DNA of 46,248 nt. Origin: Acidulodesulfobacterium sp021802425. GTDB taxonomy: Bacteria > SZUA-79 > Acidulodesulfobacterales > Acidulodesulfobacteraceae. The stretch is from the NCBI GenBank assembly GCA_021802425.1, contig JAJZXJ010000014.1, forward strand, positions 1 to 46,248, in the 5' to 3' direction. A program made the position numbers and the translations under genes. Each line of letters starts with the position of its first letter. Position 1 is the stretch's first letter. Positions 8,272-17,025 of this stretch are shown here, piece after piece. The notes under the pieces were generated by a model. It did no database searches. It saw only the letters and a program-made list of their open reading frames with translations, and was not told the DNA's origin.

Positions 8272-9960
8272 TTAAACCTTAAAAACGCTTACCATATTCG
8301 ATAAATTAGTAGCCATGCGGGCAAGCTCTTCGGATGACGCAATGACCTGTTTAGAAGCGCTTGATGCGCTATCCTGAGCATTAATGATTCCCCCTGACGA
8401 TAATGATATTTCTTCGCTGACTTGAGACTGCTCTTCCGATGCGGCTGCAATTTGCGTAATCATTTCTTTAAGCTTGCTCATTAAATTATTTATGCGGGAT
8501 ATAGCTTCCGCGGATTTTTGAGCAATTTCGGCTCCTTTTGACACTTCTTCCCTGCCCTTTTGCATCGAGGTAACAGCCTCGTGCGTGTTTTTCTGTATGC
8601 TTAATATCATCGATTCAATTTCTTTTGTTGCCTTTGTCGTCCTTTCGGCAAGCTTTCTGACCTCGTCCGCAACAACGGCAAAACCTCTTCCCTGTTCTCC
8701 TGCACGCGCGGCTTCGATTGCGGCATTCAGCGCAAGCAGGTTAGTCTGGTCGGCTATGTCGTTTATTACGCCGATTATTTCCCCTATCTTTTCCGACGAA
8801 GTTCCAAGCTCCGTAATGGTATTAGAGACTATTCCCACGGTACGCTCTATATTTTTCATTTCCGCCGCCACATCCTGAACGGATTTTGTTCCGTATTCAA
8901 CCACCTTTTCGGTTTCTGAGGCTTTGTTGGCGGAGGAGCTGGAATTTTTGGCAACCTCTACGATAGCTACGGACATCTGTTTAATGGATTCTATAATCAT
9001 GGATGCCTTTTCTCTCATTTGTTGTATCGTTTTTTCGAATTCTTTTGAAGATGCGGAAAGTTCTTCCGACTGAGAGCCGAGGCGGCCGGATGTATTCATA
9101 ATGCCTTTTACGTTATTGGATAGAGAATCGACTAAGCTGTTTATATTTTCCGCAAGAATGCCGATTTCGCTTTCCCTATGGACATTCAGCTTTATTTTGG
9201 AAGTCAAATCGCCTTCGGCGATATGCTTTATTTTATTAACGGCGATATTTAATGTATCCACCACGGTTTTTTTAAAATAAATTGCCCCAAATAATAGTAT
9301 TATTAAAAACAGGACGGGAAAGGCCGTAAAGAGGATATTTAAAAATTTTACTTTGCCGTAATACGACGACATTACCGCGTGATGTATATTGCCTATTTGG
9401 CTTATCATCGGATTAAGCTGGCTTTCAAAATATGCAGGGCTCATTGCGGCGCCGAGCAATAACGGGTATTTCAAAACCCTTTCGGCTATCGGATGAAAAA
9501 TATAATATTTTTGGGATAGGCTTAAAAGGTTAAGCTTGGTATTTTTAGAGACAAACATATGTAAATTGGTCTTTTTAATTCCAAAAATAGAATTAGCTTT
9601 AACATTTTTAAATCCGGAGGTATAACCTTTTAAAGCAAATCCTAAATTCGTAAATTCATTTTTGGAAACATTTGCTATTTTTAATATTTTTGCATTGTAA
9701 AATTTTTCGATTTTAGATTTAGCCTTTTTAGATTTAGCCGTGTTTATTTTGAGCATTTTTTCACGGGATAGAAATATTATTTGCAAAAGATTTCCCTTGA
9801 GGTCTTTAATTGCTCCTTCGGTCTGGAAAACGGCATTCATATTTAAGGTATCCCGCTTCAAAGCGCCTGCGTAATAAATCAAAAATACATTTATCGATAA
9901 AATAAAAATGAACCCTGCTATCATGAGAAAATAGAGCTTGGATTTTAATGTTTTAAACAT
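8272..9960 (-). CDS. Methyl-accepting chemotaxis protein
   Basis: This transmembrane receptor signals to CheA/CheW. The 562 residues run as follows: first membrane helix about 7-30, a periplasmic domain about 31-205 without a recognised ligand motif and rich in Lys, second membrane helix about 206-227, HAMP about 228-282, then the long coiled-coil signalling domain. The hairpin tip is conserved (DQTNLLALNAAIEAARAGEQ, then GRGFAVVADEVRKLAERT). A good AAGGAG site precedes the ATG. No CheA, CheW or flagellar genes are nearby. With pilB/pilC next door, it could serve twitching or swimming; the ligand is unknown. Confidence 0.95.
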   Translation of the reverse strand: MFKTLKSKLYFLMIAGFIFILSINVFLIYYAGALKRDTLNMNAVFQTEGAIKDLKGNLLQIIFLSREKMLKINTAKSKKAKSKIEKFYNAKILKIANVSKNEFTNLGFALKGYTSGFKNVKANSIFGIKKTNLHMFVSKNTKLNLLSLSQKYYIFHPIAERVLKYPLLLGAAMSPAYFESQLNPMISQIGNIHHAVMSSYYGKVKFLNILFTAFPVLFLIILLFGAIYFKKTVVDTLNIAVNKIKHIAEGDLTSKIKLNVHRESEIGILAENINSLVDSLSNNVKGIMNTSGRLGSQSEELSASSKEFEKTIQQMREKASMIIESIKQMSVAIVEVAKNSSSSANKASETEKVVEYGTKSVQDVAAEMKNIERTVGIVSNTITELGTSSEKIGEIIGVINDIADQTNLLALNAAIEAARAGEQGRGFAVVADEVRKLAERTTKATKEIESMILSIQKNTHEAVTSMQKGREEVSKGAEIAQKSAEAISRINNLMSKLKEMITQIAAASEEQSQVSEEISLSSGGIINAQDSASSASKQVIASSEELARMATNLSNMVSVFKV

Positions 9961-10297
9961 AAAATTAATTCTCCTTGTTCCATTTGTTTATTGTAAAATG
10001 AGCTTCGCCGGTTTAACGGACATACTAAATTAAAAGAAAATGTTATTCGATATAATTACTTAATATATTATTAATTTGAAAAAGTAAAGTAAATATTTTC
10101 GTGAAAGTAATTTAAAAATTGTTGACTTAAAATATATTGAAATGATAATATATTAATAATCATATATATTTTTATTGCATATTTTCGGATATAATTAAAA
10201 GAGTTATAATGATTTGTATAATTTGTATAAGCAGAATACGACAGTTATTAATTCGGAATAAATTATAACATTATCTGCGTTTACCGGAGTGTTTACG
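9961..10297. promoter_or_regulatory. Divergent AT-rich intergenic region with candidate promoter for the RND operon
   Basis: This 337-bp region separates the divergent chemoreceptor and efflux genes. On the plus strand, TTGACT (10122-10127) is followed 16 bp later by GATAAT (10144-10149), a reasonable sigma70 promoter about 150 nt upstream of the adaptor gene. The surrounding bases are AT-rich with partial dyads such as TTATTAATAAT. I see no ORF of credible size and no clear sigma28 site for the chemoreceptor. Confidence 0.5.
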
Positions 10298-11407
10298 ATG
10301 ACAATTAAGATTAAAAATTCGGAAGGTTTTTTCAATTTAAATTTTATTGCCCTTAAAAAAAGGTTCAGGCTTGTTTTTTATCTTTTAATTTTATTATCCA
10401 TTCCGTTATTAATGTCGGGATGTGCAAAGAAACCCTCGATTATTCAAAAGATGCCTCAAAGAGTGAATGTCCATGCCGTTAAAACCTCGTATAAAATAAT
10501 AGGCAAATATTTAAAATCCCCCGGAAATGTAGTTTCTTTAAACAATACTGTTATTTCCGCTCATATAATGGGATATATAGTATATGAAAATATACATTTG
10601 GGGCAAAGCGCCTACAGAGGGCAGCTGCTCTTAAGGTTGAGCGCTCCCGAGATTAGTTCGAAGTATTACGCCGCTAAGGCGGGATTTTTAAACGCTCAAA
10701 AGACTTACGGCAGAATGAAAAGGCTTTATAAAGAAAATTCCGTTTCAAGGCAGGCATACGATAACGCATTTATGCAATATAAGGTTGCAAAGGCCGATTT
10801 AAACGCCGCCTTAAGCTACTTAAATTATAAAAACATTTACTCCCCGATAAACGGGGTTATAACTCAAAAAAAGGTTTTTTTGGGAGACCTTGCCTCTCCG
10901 GGGCAGATACTCTTGATGATACAAGCCGTAAATAGATTAGAATTCAAAACGGATGTCAATGTTAAATATTACGGTATTATTACGGCAAACGAAAGGGTTA
11001 AATTAGATATTAATTCTGTTAATAAAACAGTCGGCGGGACGGTAATATCCGTCGTCAAATCCGCCAATCCTTATTCCCATTCCGTTGTGGTAAGGATTAA
11101 GATTAACCGGCCGGAAAAGCATGACTTGCTTCCCGGCATGTACGGCGTCGCAAGATTTAAGATCGGCAAAAGAAAAGCCATGATTATTCCGAAAGCGGCC
11201 GTGTCGAAAAGGCTCGGGATTTGGGGCGTATATATTGCAAATAACGAGGGGGAAGTTATGTTTCAGCCTATTAAAAAGGGTCCGATTTATAAAAAAAATT
11301 ATATTATAGCTTTAAACGGGCTAAGTCCGGATTTAACCGTAATCACATCGGATTTAAGCAAAATCTCCGTCGGCGGTTATGTTAATCCGGAATATTCAAC
11401 GCATTAA
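10298..11407 (+). CDS. RND efflux periplasmic adaptor lipoprotein
   Basis: This is a membrane-fusion protein linking an RND pump to an outer-membrane channel. I chose the ATG at 10298, with GGAG 8 nt upstream; an in-frame GTG at 10289 overlaps that site. In this 369-residue product the hydrophobic segment near 25-40 ends in the lipobox LMSG-C42, indicating a lipoprotein with a rather long N-region. A barrel-sandwich (lipoyl-like) segment GYIVYENIHLGQSAYRGQLL, an alpha hairpin about 110-150 and beta-barrel ending with IPKAAVSKR follow the HlyD/AcrA plan. The permease starts 57 nt downstream. No TolC-type gene is present. Confidence 0.9.
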   Translation: MTIKIKNSEGFFNLNFIALKKRFRLVFYLLILLSIPLLMSGCAKKPSIIQKMPQRVNVHAVKTSYKIIGKYLKSPGNVVSLNNTVISAHIMGYIVYENIHLGQSAYRGQLLLRLSAPEISSKYYAAKAGFLNAQKTYGRMKRLYKENSVSRQAYDNAFMQYKVAKADLNAALSYLNYKNIYSPINGVITQKKVFLGDLASPGQILLMIQAVNRLEFKTDVNVKYYGIITANERVKLDINSVNKTVGGTVISVVKSANPYSHSVVVRIKINRPEKHDLLPGMYGVARFKIGKRKAMIIPKAAVSKRLGIWGVYIANNEGEVMFQPIKKGPIYKKNYIIALNGLSPDLTVITSDLSKISVGGYVNPEYSTH

Positions 11408-11464
11408 TAGACTTTAATTTGCCGATAGAAAACACAATTTACGCAAGGAGCTATAATAATTAAG

Positions 11465-14400
11465 ATGAATAAAAACTTTAGCGCTAAGATTACCGAATTT
11501 TTTATAGAAAACAAGATAACGGTTTTATTGATTTTATTCAGTATCGGATTCGGTATTATTGCAATACTTTTTACGCCGAGGCAGTATAACCCCCAGATTA
11601 TAGTTCCTGCCGCAAATGTTATCGTCAGGTTTCCGGGAGCCAGCGCCAATCAGGTTAAAAACCTTGTCACTAAGCCGCTTGAAAGGAAAATGTGGCAGAT
11701 TCCCGGCGTAAAGCATGTCTATTCCATTTCAATGAATTCAGAGTCCATCGTTACCGTGGAGTTTCACGTTAACGCAAGCAGGGATAAAAGCCTTGTCGAT
11801 TTGTACAATAAGGTTTTTTCCAATCTGAATGAAATTCCAAAGGGGGTGATGAGACCCCTTATAAAGCCGATAGATGTAAATCATGTGCCTATACTCAACA
11901 TTACCCTGTGGAGCAAAAAGTACGGCGGCGGGTATTTAACCGCCGTTGCGGGCAGAATATTAGACAGATTGGATGCCGTTCACGGAACCGGCGTTACATT
12001 TTTAAACGGGGCAAGATATAAGCGGTTAAATGTTTATCTTAACCCGGTTAAAATGGCCGCTTATAATGTTTCTCCTTTAATGATTGCACAGGAACTTAAA
12101 GGAACTAATATCGATTTGCCCGCCGGTTTTCTCCAAAATAACAACAAAAAAACATTTTTGACGGCGGGGGGATATTTTCACCGTGTCAGTTCGGTTAAAA
12201 ATTTTATTATTTCCGTTTTTAACGGCAGACCTGTTTACTTAAAAGATGTGGCTGTCGTTAAATATTCTTACAGACCATTAAATTCTTTATCCGAAATCGG
12301 TTTTGGCAAGTATTACGGAGAAATTAATTTTAAAGACAAGATAATAGCCGGCGCCAAAGGTATATATCCTGCCGTGACTATCGCAATCGCAAAAAGAAGG
12401 GGAAAAAATGCGGTTACCGTTGTTGACAATGTGCTGCGGGATTTTCATTCGATAGTTAAAAACGACATGCCGAACGGCGTTCATTATACTATAACGAGAA
12501 ATGACGGAAAAAAGGCAAATAATGCCGTCAACAAGCTATTGTTTCATTTAATAATAAGCATAGCGATTGTTATAGCCCTCCTTTTGATAATATTGGGTTG
12601 GCGGGAAGCGTTTATAGTTGCGTTTACTATACCTTTAATGTTATTTCTAACTCTCGGAATTGCCTTTATTTTCCATCAAACGCTTAATAGAATAACTCTC
12701 TTCGCATTGATACTTTCGCTGGGACTTTTGGTCGATAATGCAATTGTCGTTATCGATAATATAGAAAGGGTTTTTTCAAGGCAGAGGAATATACTGCCCG
12801 CTTATGCCGTGGACGCCGTTAACGAGATAGGAAATCCTAATTTCTTCGCAACTTTAGCGGTTATAGCATCTTTTATACCTATGCTGTTTGTTACCGGCAT
12901 GATGGGCCCTTACATGAGGCCGATTCCCTTTAATGTTCCGATAGCCATGATAGTGTCGTTATTTGTCGCTCTTACGATTGTTCCGTGGTTTTACTTAAAG
13001 CTCATGGCAAACGAAAAAGGCATGGCGCTTCTTCATAAAAAGGAGAAAAAGAAAGAAAACAAAGATATTAAAAAGGGTTTATACGGTAAAATATTAACTC
13101 CGCTGCTTTTGAGCAGGAAGAAAAGGTTAATTTTTATTTCGGTAATTATTTTTCTTTTTATTGTTGCAATGGCGCTGCCGGTTTTAAAAATAGTAAAATT
13201 TAAAATGCTTCCCGTTGCCAATGCAAATACCTTTTTAATAACTATAAACGCCAAGCCAGGTTCATCTTTCGAAAAAACTAATCTTATTACGCTTAATGTA
13301 ATAAATTATTTAAAAAGAATAAAGCAGGTTAAAAATTATGTCGCCACCGTCGGAACGCCTTCCGTTATAGATTTTTCGGGGCTGCTTCGCGGTTCTAATT
13401 TCAGAAATGCAAGCTGGTTTTCGGAAATCAGGGTAAATTTAATAAGCAAAGATAAAAGGGCGGTATCATCGCATCAGCTTGCTTTAAATATTTTGCCCGT
13501 GGTCCACCTAATCGGCAAAAAATACGGCGCAACTATAAAAGTTCTAGAAAGCCCGCCTGGACCGCCGGTAAAAGCAACAATAGTGGCGGAAATTTACGGG
13601 TCAAATTATAAGGAGCAGGAAAGGCTTTCCAAGACTGTAGAGTCAATGATGAAAAAGACAAGGGGCGTAACCGATGTAAATTCTTCTTATAAAAAGCCTA
13701 TAAGAAAGGTAATGTTAATTATACGCAGAAGAAAGGCCTCGCTGCTCGGCATAAGTTCCGAAGAGGTTGCAAGGTCCGTTTATCTTTTGAATAACGGCAT
13801 GACGGTTGGAACAATTCACAGAAAAGGGCATTTGCATCAGGAAGATATTTATTTAAGGATGCCCGATTCTTTTAAAACAGATATAAATTCGCTTTCAAGC
13901 ATTTGGATTTATGCCCCTTACGCCAACAGATTAGTGCCTTTAAATTCCGTGGTTAAAATAAAACACGGCTATTTGCGCAATATGATTTATGAAAGGGATT
14001 TAAAACCTGTGGTATATGTTTACGGCAAAGTTATAAAAAGAAGCCCGATGTATGCAAATTTGGATTTATTTCTGCACTTTTTAAAGCATCCCTTGCCGGC
14101 GGGTTATAGTATAAGATGGGGCGGGGAGTGGCATCTTACGCTTAAGGTTTTTGCGCAATTGGGCGCGGCTATGGGGATAGCCATTTTGCTTATTTACATA
14201 CTTTTAGTCGGCTATACGGGTTCATTTTTGCTCCCCGTTATACTTATGGGCGCAATACCGCTTGAAATGATTGGAATAATGCCCGGTTTTGCCGTTATAG
14301 GGACATACTTTACCGCTACATCTATGATAGGAGCAATTGCTTTATCGGGGATTGTCATAAGAAACTCGCTTTTGCTGATAGAATTTATTAACGATAGGAA

Positions 14401-14656
14401 AAAAGAAGGATATAATATTGAAGACGCGCTGGTCGAAGCGGGCGCAATGAGAGCGAGACCAATTATTATCACCGCTCTTGCGGTTATATTCGGCTCGGTA
14501 ATATTAGTAACAGACCCTGTTTGGAACGGGCTTGCCTGGGCGCTTATTTTCGGAATGTTAGCATCTACCGCCTTGACGCTTGTCGTCATTCCTATTCTTT
14601 ATTATATGATTGAAGGAAGAAGATGGCATAAAGAGGAAATTCACGATAATTTATAG
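11465..14656 (+). CDS. RND efflux permease (AcrB/MexB superfamily)
   Basis: This inner-membrane proton-driven exporter has 1063 residues, the expected size, with a single TM1, two large periplasmic loops and two six-helix bundles. The TM4 relay motif reads GLLVDNAIVVIDNIER with D424 followed by N425, whereas AcrB has two Asp. The TM10 position of the AcrB Lys is R966 (GIVIRNSLLLIEF). Both variants are common in metal/organic-acid and uncharacterised COG0841 branches, so the substrate cannot be read from sequence. AAGGAG lies 14 nt before the ATG, a long spacing. It is in an operon with the adaptor. Confidence 0.93.
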   Translation: MNKNFSAKITEFFIENKITVLLILFSIGFGIIAILFTPRQYNPQIIVPAANVIVRFPGASANQVKNLVTKPLERKMWQIPGVKHVYSISMNSESIVTVEFHVNASRDKSLVDLYNKVFSNLNEIPKGVMRPLIKPIDVNHVPILNITLWSKKYGGGYLTAVAGRILDRLDAVHGTGVTFLNGARYKRLNVYLNPVKMAAYNVSPLMIAQELKGTNIDLPAGFLQNNNKKTFLTAGGYFHRVSSVKNFIISVFNGRPVYLKDVAVVKYSYRPLNSLSEIGFGKYYGEINFKDKIIAGAKGIYPAVTIAIAKRRGKNAVTVVDNVLRDFHSIVKNDMPNGVHYTITRNDGKKANNAVNKLLFHLIISIAIVIALLLIILGWREAFIVAFTIPLMLFLTLGIAFIFHQTLNRITLFALILSLGLLVDNAIVVIDNIERVFSRQRNILPAYAVDAVNEIGNPNFFATLAVIASFIPMLFVTGMMGPYMRPIPFNVPIAMIVSLFVALTIVPWFYLKLMANEKGMALLHKKEKKKENKDIKKGLYGKILTPLLLSRKKRLIFISVIIFLFIVAMALPVLKIVKFKMLPVANANTFLITINAKPGSSFEKTNLITLNVINYLKRIKQVKNYVATVGTPSVIDFSGLLRGSNFRNASWFSEIRVNLISKDKRAVSSHQLALNILPVVHLIGKKYGATIKVLESPPGPPVKATIVAEIYGSNYKEQERLSKTVESMMKKTRGVTDVNSSYKKPIRKVMLIIRRRKASLLGISSEEVARSVYLLNNGMTVGTIHRKGHLHQEDIYLRMPDSFKTDINSLSSIWIYAPYANRLVPLNSVVKIKHGYLRNMIYERDLKPVVYVYGKVIKRSPMYANLDLFLHFLKHPLPAGYSIRWGGEWHLTLKVFAQLGAAMGIAILLIYILLVGYTGSFLLPVILMGAIPLEMIGIMPGFAVIGTYFTATSMIGAIALSGIVIRNSLLLIEFINDRKKEGYNIEDALVEAGAMRARPIIITALAVIFGSVILVTDPVWNGLAWALIFGMLASTALTLVVIPILYYMIEGRRWHKEEIHDNL

Positions 14657-14709
14657 AATAATATAATAATAAAATAATATAGCCGATAAAGATAACAAAG
14701 GAGTCGATT

Positions 14710-15471
14710 ATGCCGATAAGATTCGAATGTAAAAATAGCTGCGTAGCTCTTATAGATATAGATCTGGGAAATAAAAACACCTTTAATATATCGGAGATGA
14801 ACGAATTAATTAAAATATTCGAAGAACATATAGAAAAAGAGCTTGATTTAAAGGCTATTTTGATAAAAAGCTCTAATGCGGATTTTTATGCAACCGGACC
14901 CGCGATAAACGAGATTAAAAGTCTCGATAAAAACGGAGCAAGATATTATATAACTATTTTAAATATGATGACAAAACATATTCAGGAATCCCCGGTTCCG
15001 GTTATCTGCGTCGTTAAAGGGGCGGTAAGCGGAATAGGTTTCGATATCGTATCGTCCGCCGATTTTAGATTCGCGCTTAAAGATACGGTTTTTGCGGATG
15101 TTTCGTCAAAGTACGGCTTGTTGTCGCCTTCATCTATAGCGCTTAGATTAAGTTTCTTAATCGGGGTCCAAAGGGCAAAGGAAATTATATTAAGCGGCAA
15201 AAATTATTCGGGCAGTGATTTGTATAATTTTAATTTTTTGACGAATATTTTTGACGCGGATGAAATCGATACAAAGGTCGATGATTTTTTAAACGAGTTT
15301 AAAGAGTTATCGATCGATTCTTTAAGGCTTAAAAAAAGATTTTTTATAGATTTATGGAAAAATTATATTAAAAATAACCAATTTCCCGTGGACAATATTT
15401 TTTCGGAACTGCTTAAAAGCGGGAAAGACTGGAAAAAGTTGCTCGCCGGTTCTGAAAATAAAACCTTATAA
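14710..15471 (+). CDS. Enoyl-CoA hydratase/isomerase (crotonase) family protein, catalytic Glu not evident
   Basis: The 253-residue protein has the crotonase fold: the first oxyanion-hole segment DFYATGPAINEI (usually FSAG-D-x) and the second, KGAVSGIGFDIVSSADFRFA (usually G-A-GGG-EL-ACD). The loop that carries the hydratase Glu (usually PE-x-LG) reads FADVSSKYGLLSPSS, without Glu. The protein may therefore do another crotonase-type reaction or be a binding protein. No other beta-oxidation gene is nearby. It lies between the RND operon and the ArsR regulator; AAAGGAG precedes the ATG. Confidence 0.8.
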   Translation: MPIRFECKNSCVALIDIDLGNKNTFNISEMNELIKIFEEHIEKELDLKAILIKSSNADFYATGPAINEIKSLDKNGARYYITILNMMTKHIQESPVPVICVVKGAVSGIGFDIVSSADFRFALKDTVFADVSSKYGLLSPSSIALRLSFLIGVQRAKEIILSGKNYSGSDLYNFNFLTNIFDADEIDTKVDDFLNEFKELSIDSLRLKKRFFIDLWKNYIKNNQFPVDNIFSELLKSGKDWKKLLAGSENKTL

Positions 15472-15515
15472 TTTTTGATATTAGAACATTTTTTTATTTT
15501 TTTGTTTTTTTTTGC

Positions 15516-15544
15516 TTGACAAGAATTTTAGAATATTCTATATT
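15516..15544 (+). promoter_or_regulatory. Promoter of the ArsR regulator gene
   Basis: A perfect TTGACA (15516-15521) is followed by exactly 17 bp and TATATT (15539-15544). The start codon is 50 nt downstream of the -10. The promoter is overlapped by dyad sites listed separately, which fits autorepression by the encoded ArsR protein. Confidence 0.78.
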
Positions 15545-15552
15545 TAGAATAT
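15527..15552 (+). promoter_or_regulatory. Candidate ArsR operator, ATTC-N8-GAAT with a repeated TTTAGAATAT
   Basis: TTTAGAATAT occurs twice (15527-15536 and 15543-15552), 16 bp apart. The perfect palindrome TAGAATATTCTA (15529-15540) covers the spacer and -10. ATTC at 15535 and GAAT at 15547 are separated by 8 bp, the ATTC-N8-GAAT form that I recall for sulfur-responsive SqrR/BigR-type ArsR regulators. Binding here would block RNA polymerase. Confidence 0.65.
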
Positions 15553-15562
15553 ACGCATAATT

Positions 15563-15579
15563 GTGATATGTTATATCAC
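15563..15579 (+). promoter_or_regulatory. Second inverted repeat in the arsR leader
   Basis: GTGATAT-GTT-ATATCAC is a perfect 7-bp inverted repeat with a 3-bp centre, located just downstream of the expected transcription start and 14 bp before the ATG. It could be a second operator or a leader hairpin that limits translation. Its sequence differs from the upstream TAGAATA sites. Confidence 0.5.
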
Positions 15580-15593
15580 CAAGTAAGTAAAAA

Positions 15594-15980
15594 ATGGGAA
15601 AAATGGAAAAAGAGTTCTGTGCCGACGATAAAAATCTGAACAGAAAATGCAAGGAATTGGCTTATATTTTTAAGCTGTTGTCCAATCCTACAAGACTCGG
15701 AATTCTCTGCATTGTTGAAGGTGAAGAAGTCAGCGTAAACGATATATCTTCCGCCCTCGGAAAATCCCAATCTAATATTTCCCAACATTTAGCCGTTTTA
15801 AGAAATACCGCAATGGTCGATTACAAAAGAGAAGACAATAAGCTTTTGTATTATTTAAAAAATTCTAAAATAAGACAATTAATAAAAGACATAAAAGAGA
15901 TCAAAGACGCAAAGGATTTTAAGGATATAAGAATATCTGACGATATCTTTCCTGAAACAGATGGCGGCACGGGTCCGTGA
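15594..15980 (+). CDS. ArsR-family transcriptional regulator, likely sulfur-responsive (sHdrR-like)
   Basis: This 128-residue winged-helix repressor shows LSNPTRLGILC, then the recognition region NDISSALGKSQSNISQHLAVLRNTAMVDYKRE and a beta-wing LLYYLKN. C39 sits in the L-x-ILC context of the sensor cysteine in SqrR/BigR, which respond to persulfide. The usual second cysteine in the last helix is absent (the tail is Lys/Asp-rich). Two extra cysteines, C9 and C19, lie at the N-terminus and might be the partner (inference). The shdr operon starts about 210 bp downstream on the same strand, so it is the obvious target, along with its own promoter. Confidence 0.85.
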   Translation: MGKMEKEFCADDKNLNRKCKELAYIFKLLSNPTRLGILCIVEGEEVSVNDISSALGKSQSNISQHLAVLRNTAMVDYKREDNKLLYYLKNSKIRQLIKDIKEIKDAKDFKDIRISDDIFPETDGGTGP

Positions 15981-16041
15981 GCAGTACCGCTTCCATAGTT
16001 TAAAATTCAAATTTCCGCGTAGTGTTTTTTATTTTTTAGAA

Positions 16042-16071
16042 GGTTATTTTTTGCTTCTGCAAAAAATAACC
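16042..16071 (+). other. Perfect 13-bp hairpin between arsR and shdrC1
   Basis: GGTTATTTTTTGC (16042-16054) and GCAAAAAATAACC (16059-16071) pair perfectly around TTCT. There is no T-tract after it, so it is not a standard terminator. It lies about 60 nt after arsR and 119 nt before shdrC1, where it could be an operator, a leader structure or a processing site. The rest of 15981-16189 holds no credible gene. Confidence 0.55.
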
Positions 16072-16189
16072 ATGTTGGAATTATGTCAAAAATTAATCAA
16101 TAAAATATCAAAAAGATCGACGAATATTTACACCCTAAAAGTTGCGAAGCGACTTGATTAAAATATATAAATATGAGGAGGTATTTTAA

Positions 16190-16924
16190 ATGAGTGAAGA
16201 AACCAAAAATCCTATCACAGAAAAGATTGAAAGCACCAAGGGGGGGCATTTTTATAAGGAAATCATGAAAGATTTCCGTATTAAAGAGTCCCTTCACGGT
16301 TGTTTGAATTGCGGAACCTGCGTGGCTAATTGTCCCGCCGCCGCTTTTTACGATTATTCCCCGCGTGAAGTCTGCCAGATGATAATCGAGGGCGACGAAG
16401 AGACGATAGAAGAGTATATGAAAGGCAAAATTTGGAATTGCGCCCAGTGCTATAGTTGTAAATACAGGTGTCCAAAAGAAAACTCCGCAGCGGATATCGT
16501 TATGGCTATGAGAGAGATTGCCGTTAGAGAAGGTCTTGCGGCAGAAGCGCTTGCAGGTTATACAAGAATTGCAAAATTGGTTCTTACAAGGGGAAACCAG
16601 TTAGCTCCCGATATGCTTTCTCCCGATGCATTTCCCGATTGGGGTCCCAGAATGATAGAGTTGTCATCCAAAAAAATGGAGATGAGAGAGGAACTTTTTG
16701 AAGGGTTTCCGGGCATGAATGTCGTAGATAGAGCATGGGCAGCCGAAGATTATACTATATACGAAATGCAAAAGATATGGGAAGAAAGCGGAGCGCTCGA
16801 GAAGGTTGGAACGGTGTTCCCCTTTTTAGTCGATATCGTTCAAGAGGATATGGAGGACAAGGCGGAAGAAATGGAAGCTAAAATAGAAGAAAAGAAAGCT
16901 AAACTTGAGGCATCCAAAAAATAA
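16190..16924 (+). CDS. shdrC1: sHdrC1, iron-sulfur subunit of the sulfur-oxidising Hdr-like complex
   Basis: This is an electron-transfer subunit of the sHdr complex, which oxidises protein-bound sulfane sulfur in the cytoplasm. The 244 residues carry two [4Fe-4S] motifs: C38, C41, C44, C48 and C84, C87, C90, C94, each followed by Pro as in HdrC. The C-terminal about 40 residues are a charged Glu/Lys coiled coil. A strong GAGGAGG site precedes the ATG by 9 nt. First gene of C1-B1-A-C2-B2, which matches the sHdr order rather than methanogen HdrABC. No HdrD/E or hydrogenase subunits are present. Confidence 0.92.
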   Translation: MSEETKNPITEKIESTKGGHFYKEIMKDFRIKESLHGCLNCGTCVANCPAAAFYDYSPREVCQMIIEGDEETIEEYMKGKIWNCAQCYSCKYRCPKENSAADIVMAMREIAVREGLAAEALAGYTRIAKLVLTRGNQLAPDMLSPDAFPDWGPRMIELSSKKMEMREELFEGFPGMNVVDRAWAAEDYTIYEMQKIWEESGALEKVGTVFPFLVDIVQEDMEDKAEEMEAKIEEKKAKLEASKK

Positions 16925-16960
16925 AATAAACATAAAGGTCGAATTGAATTAAATAAATAG

Positions 16961-16985
16961 AACCCGGCTTTTGCGGGAATGACAA
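16961..16985 (+). repeat. REP-like repeat copy between shdrC1 and shdrB1
   Basis: CCCGGCTTTTGCGGGAATGAC is a copy of the same hairpin unit (CCCGC...GCGGGAATGAC) present twice upstream of pdxJ at 34746-34831. Here it is single and inside the 101-bp gap between the first two genes of the shdr operon. Confidence 0.6.
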
Positions 16986-17025
16986 TCGATAAGTTAATAA
17001 ATTTAAGTTAATTTTGGAGGGCATT

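Noticed and set aside
15961..16161. 66-residue ORF between arsR and shdrC1
   Set aside because: It overlaps the arsR end, has no ribosome site, runs through the perfect hairpin and has a composition typical of non-coding AT-rich DNA.
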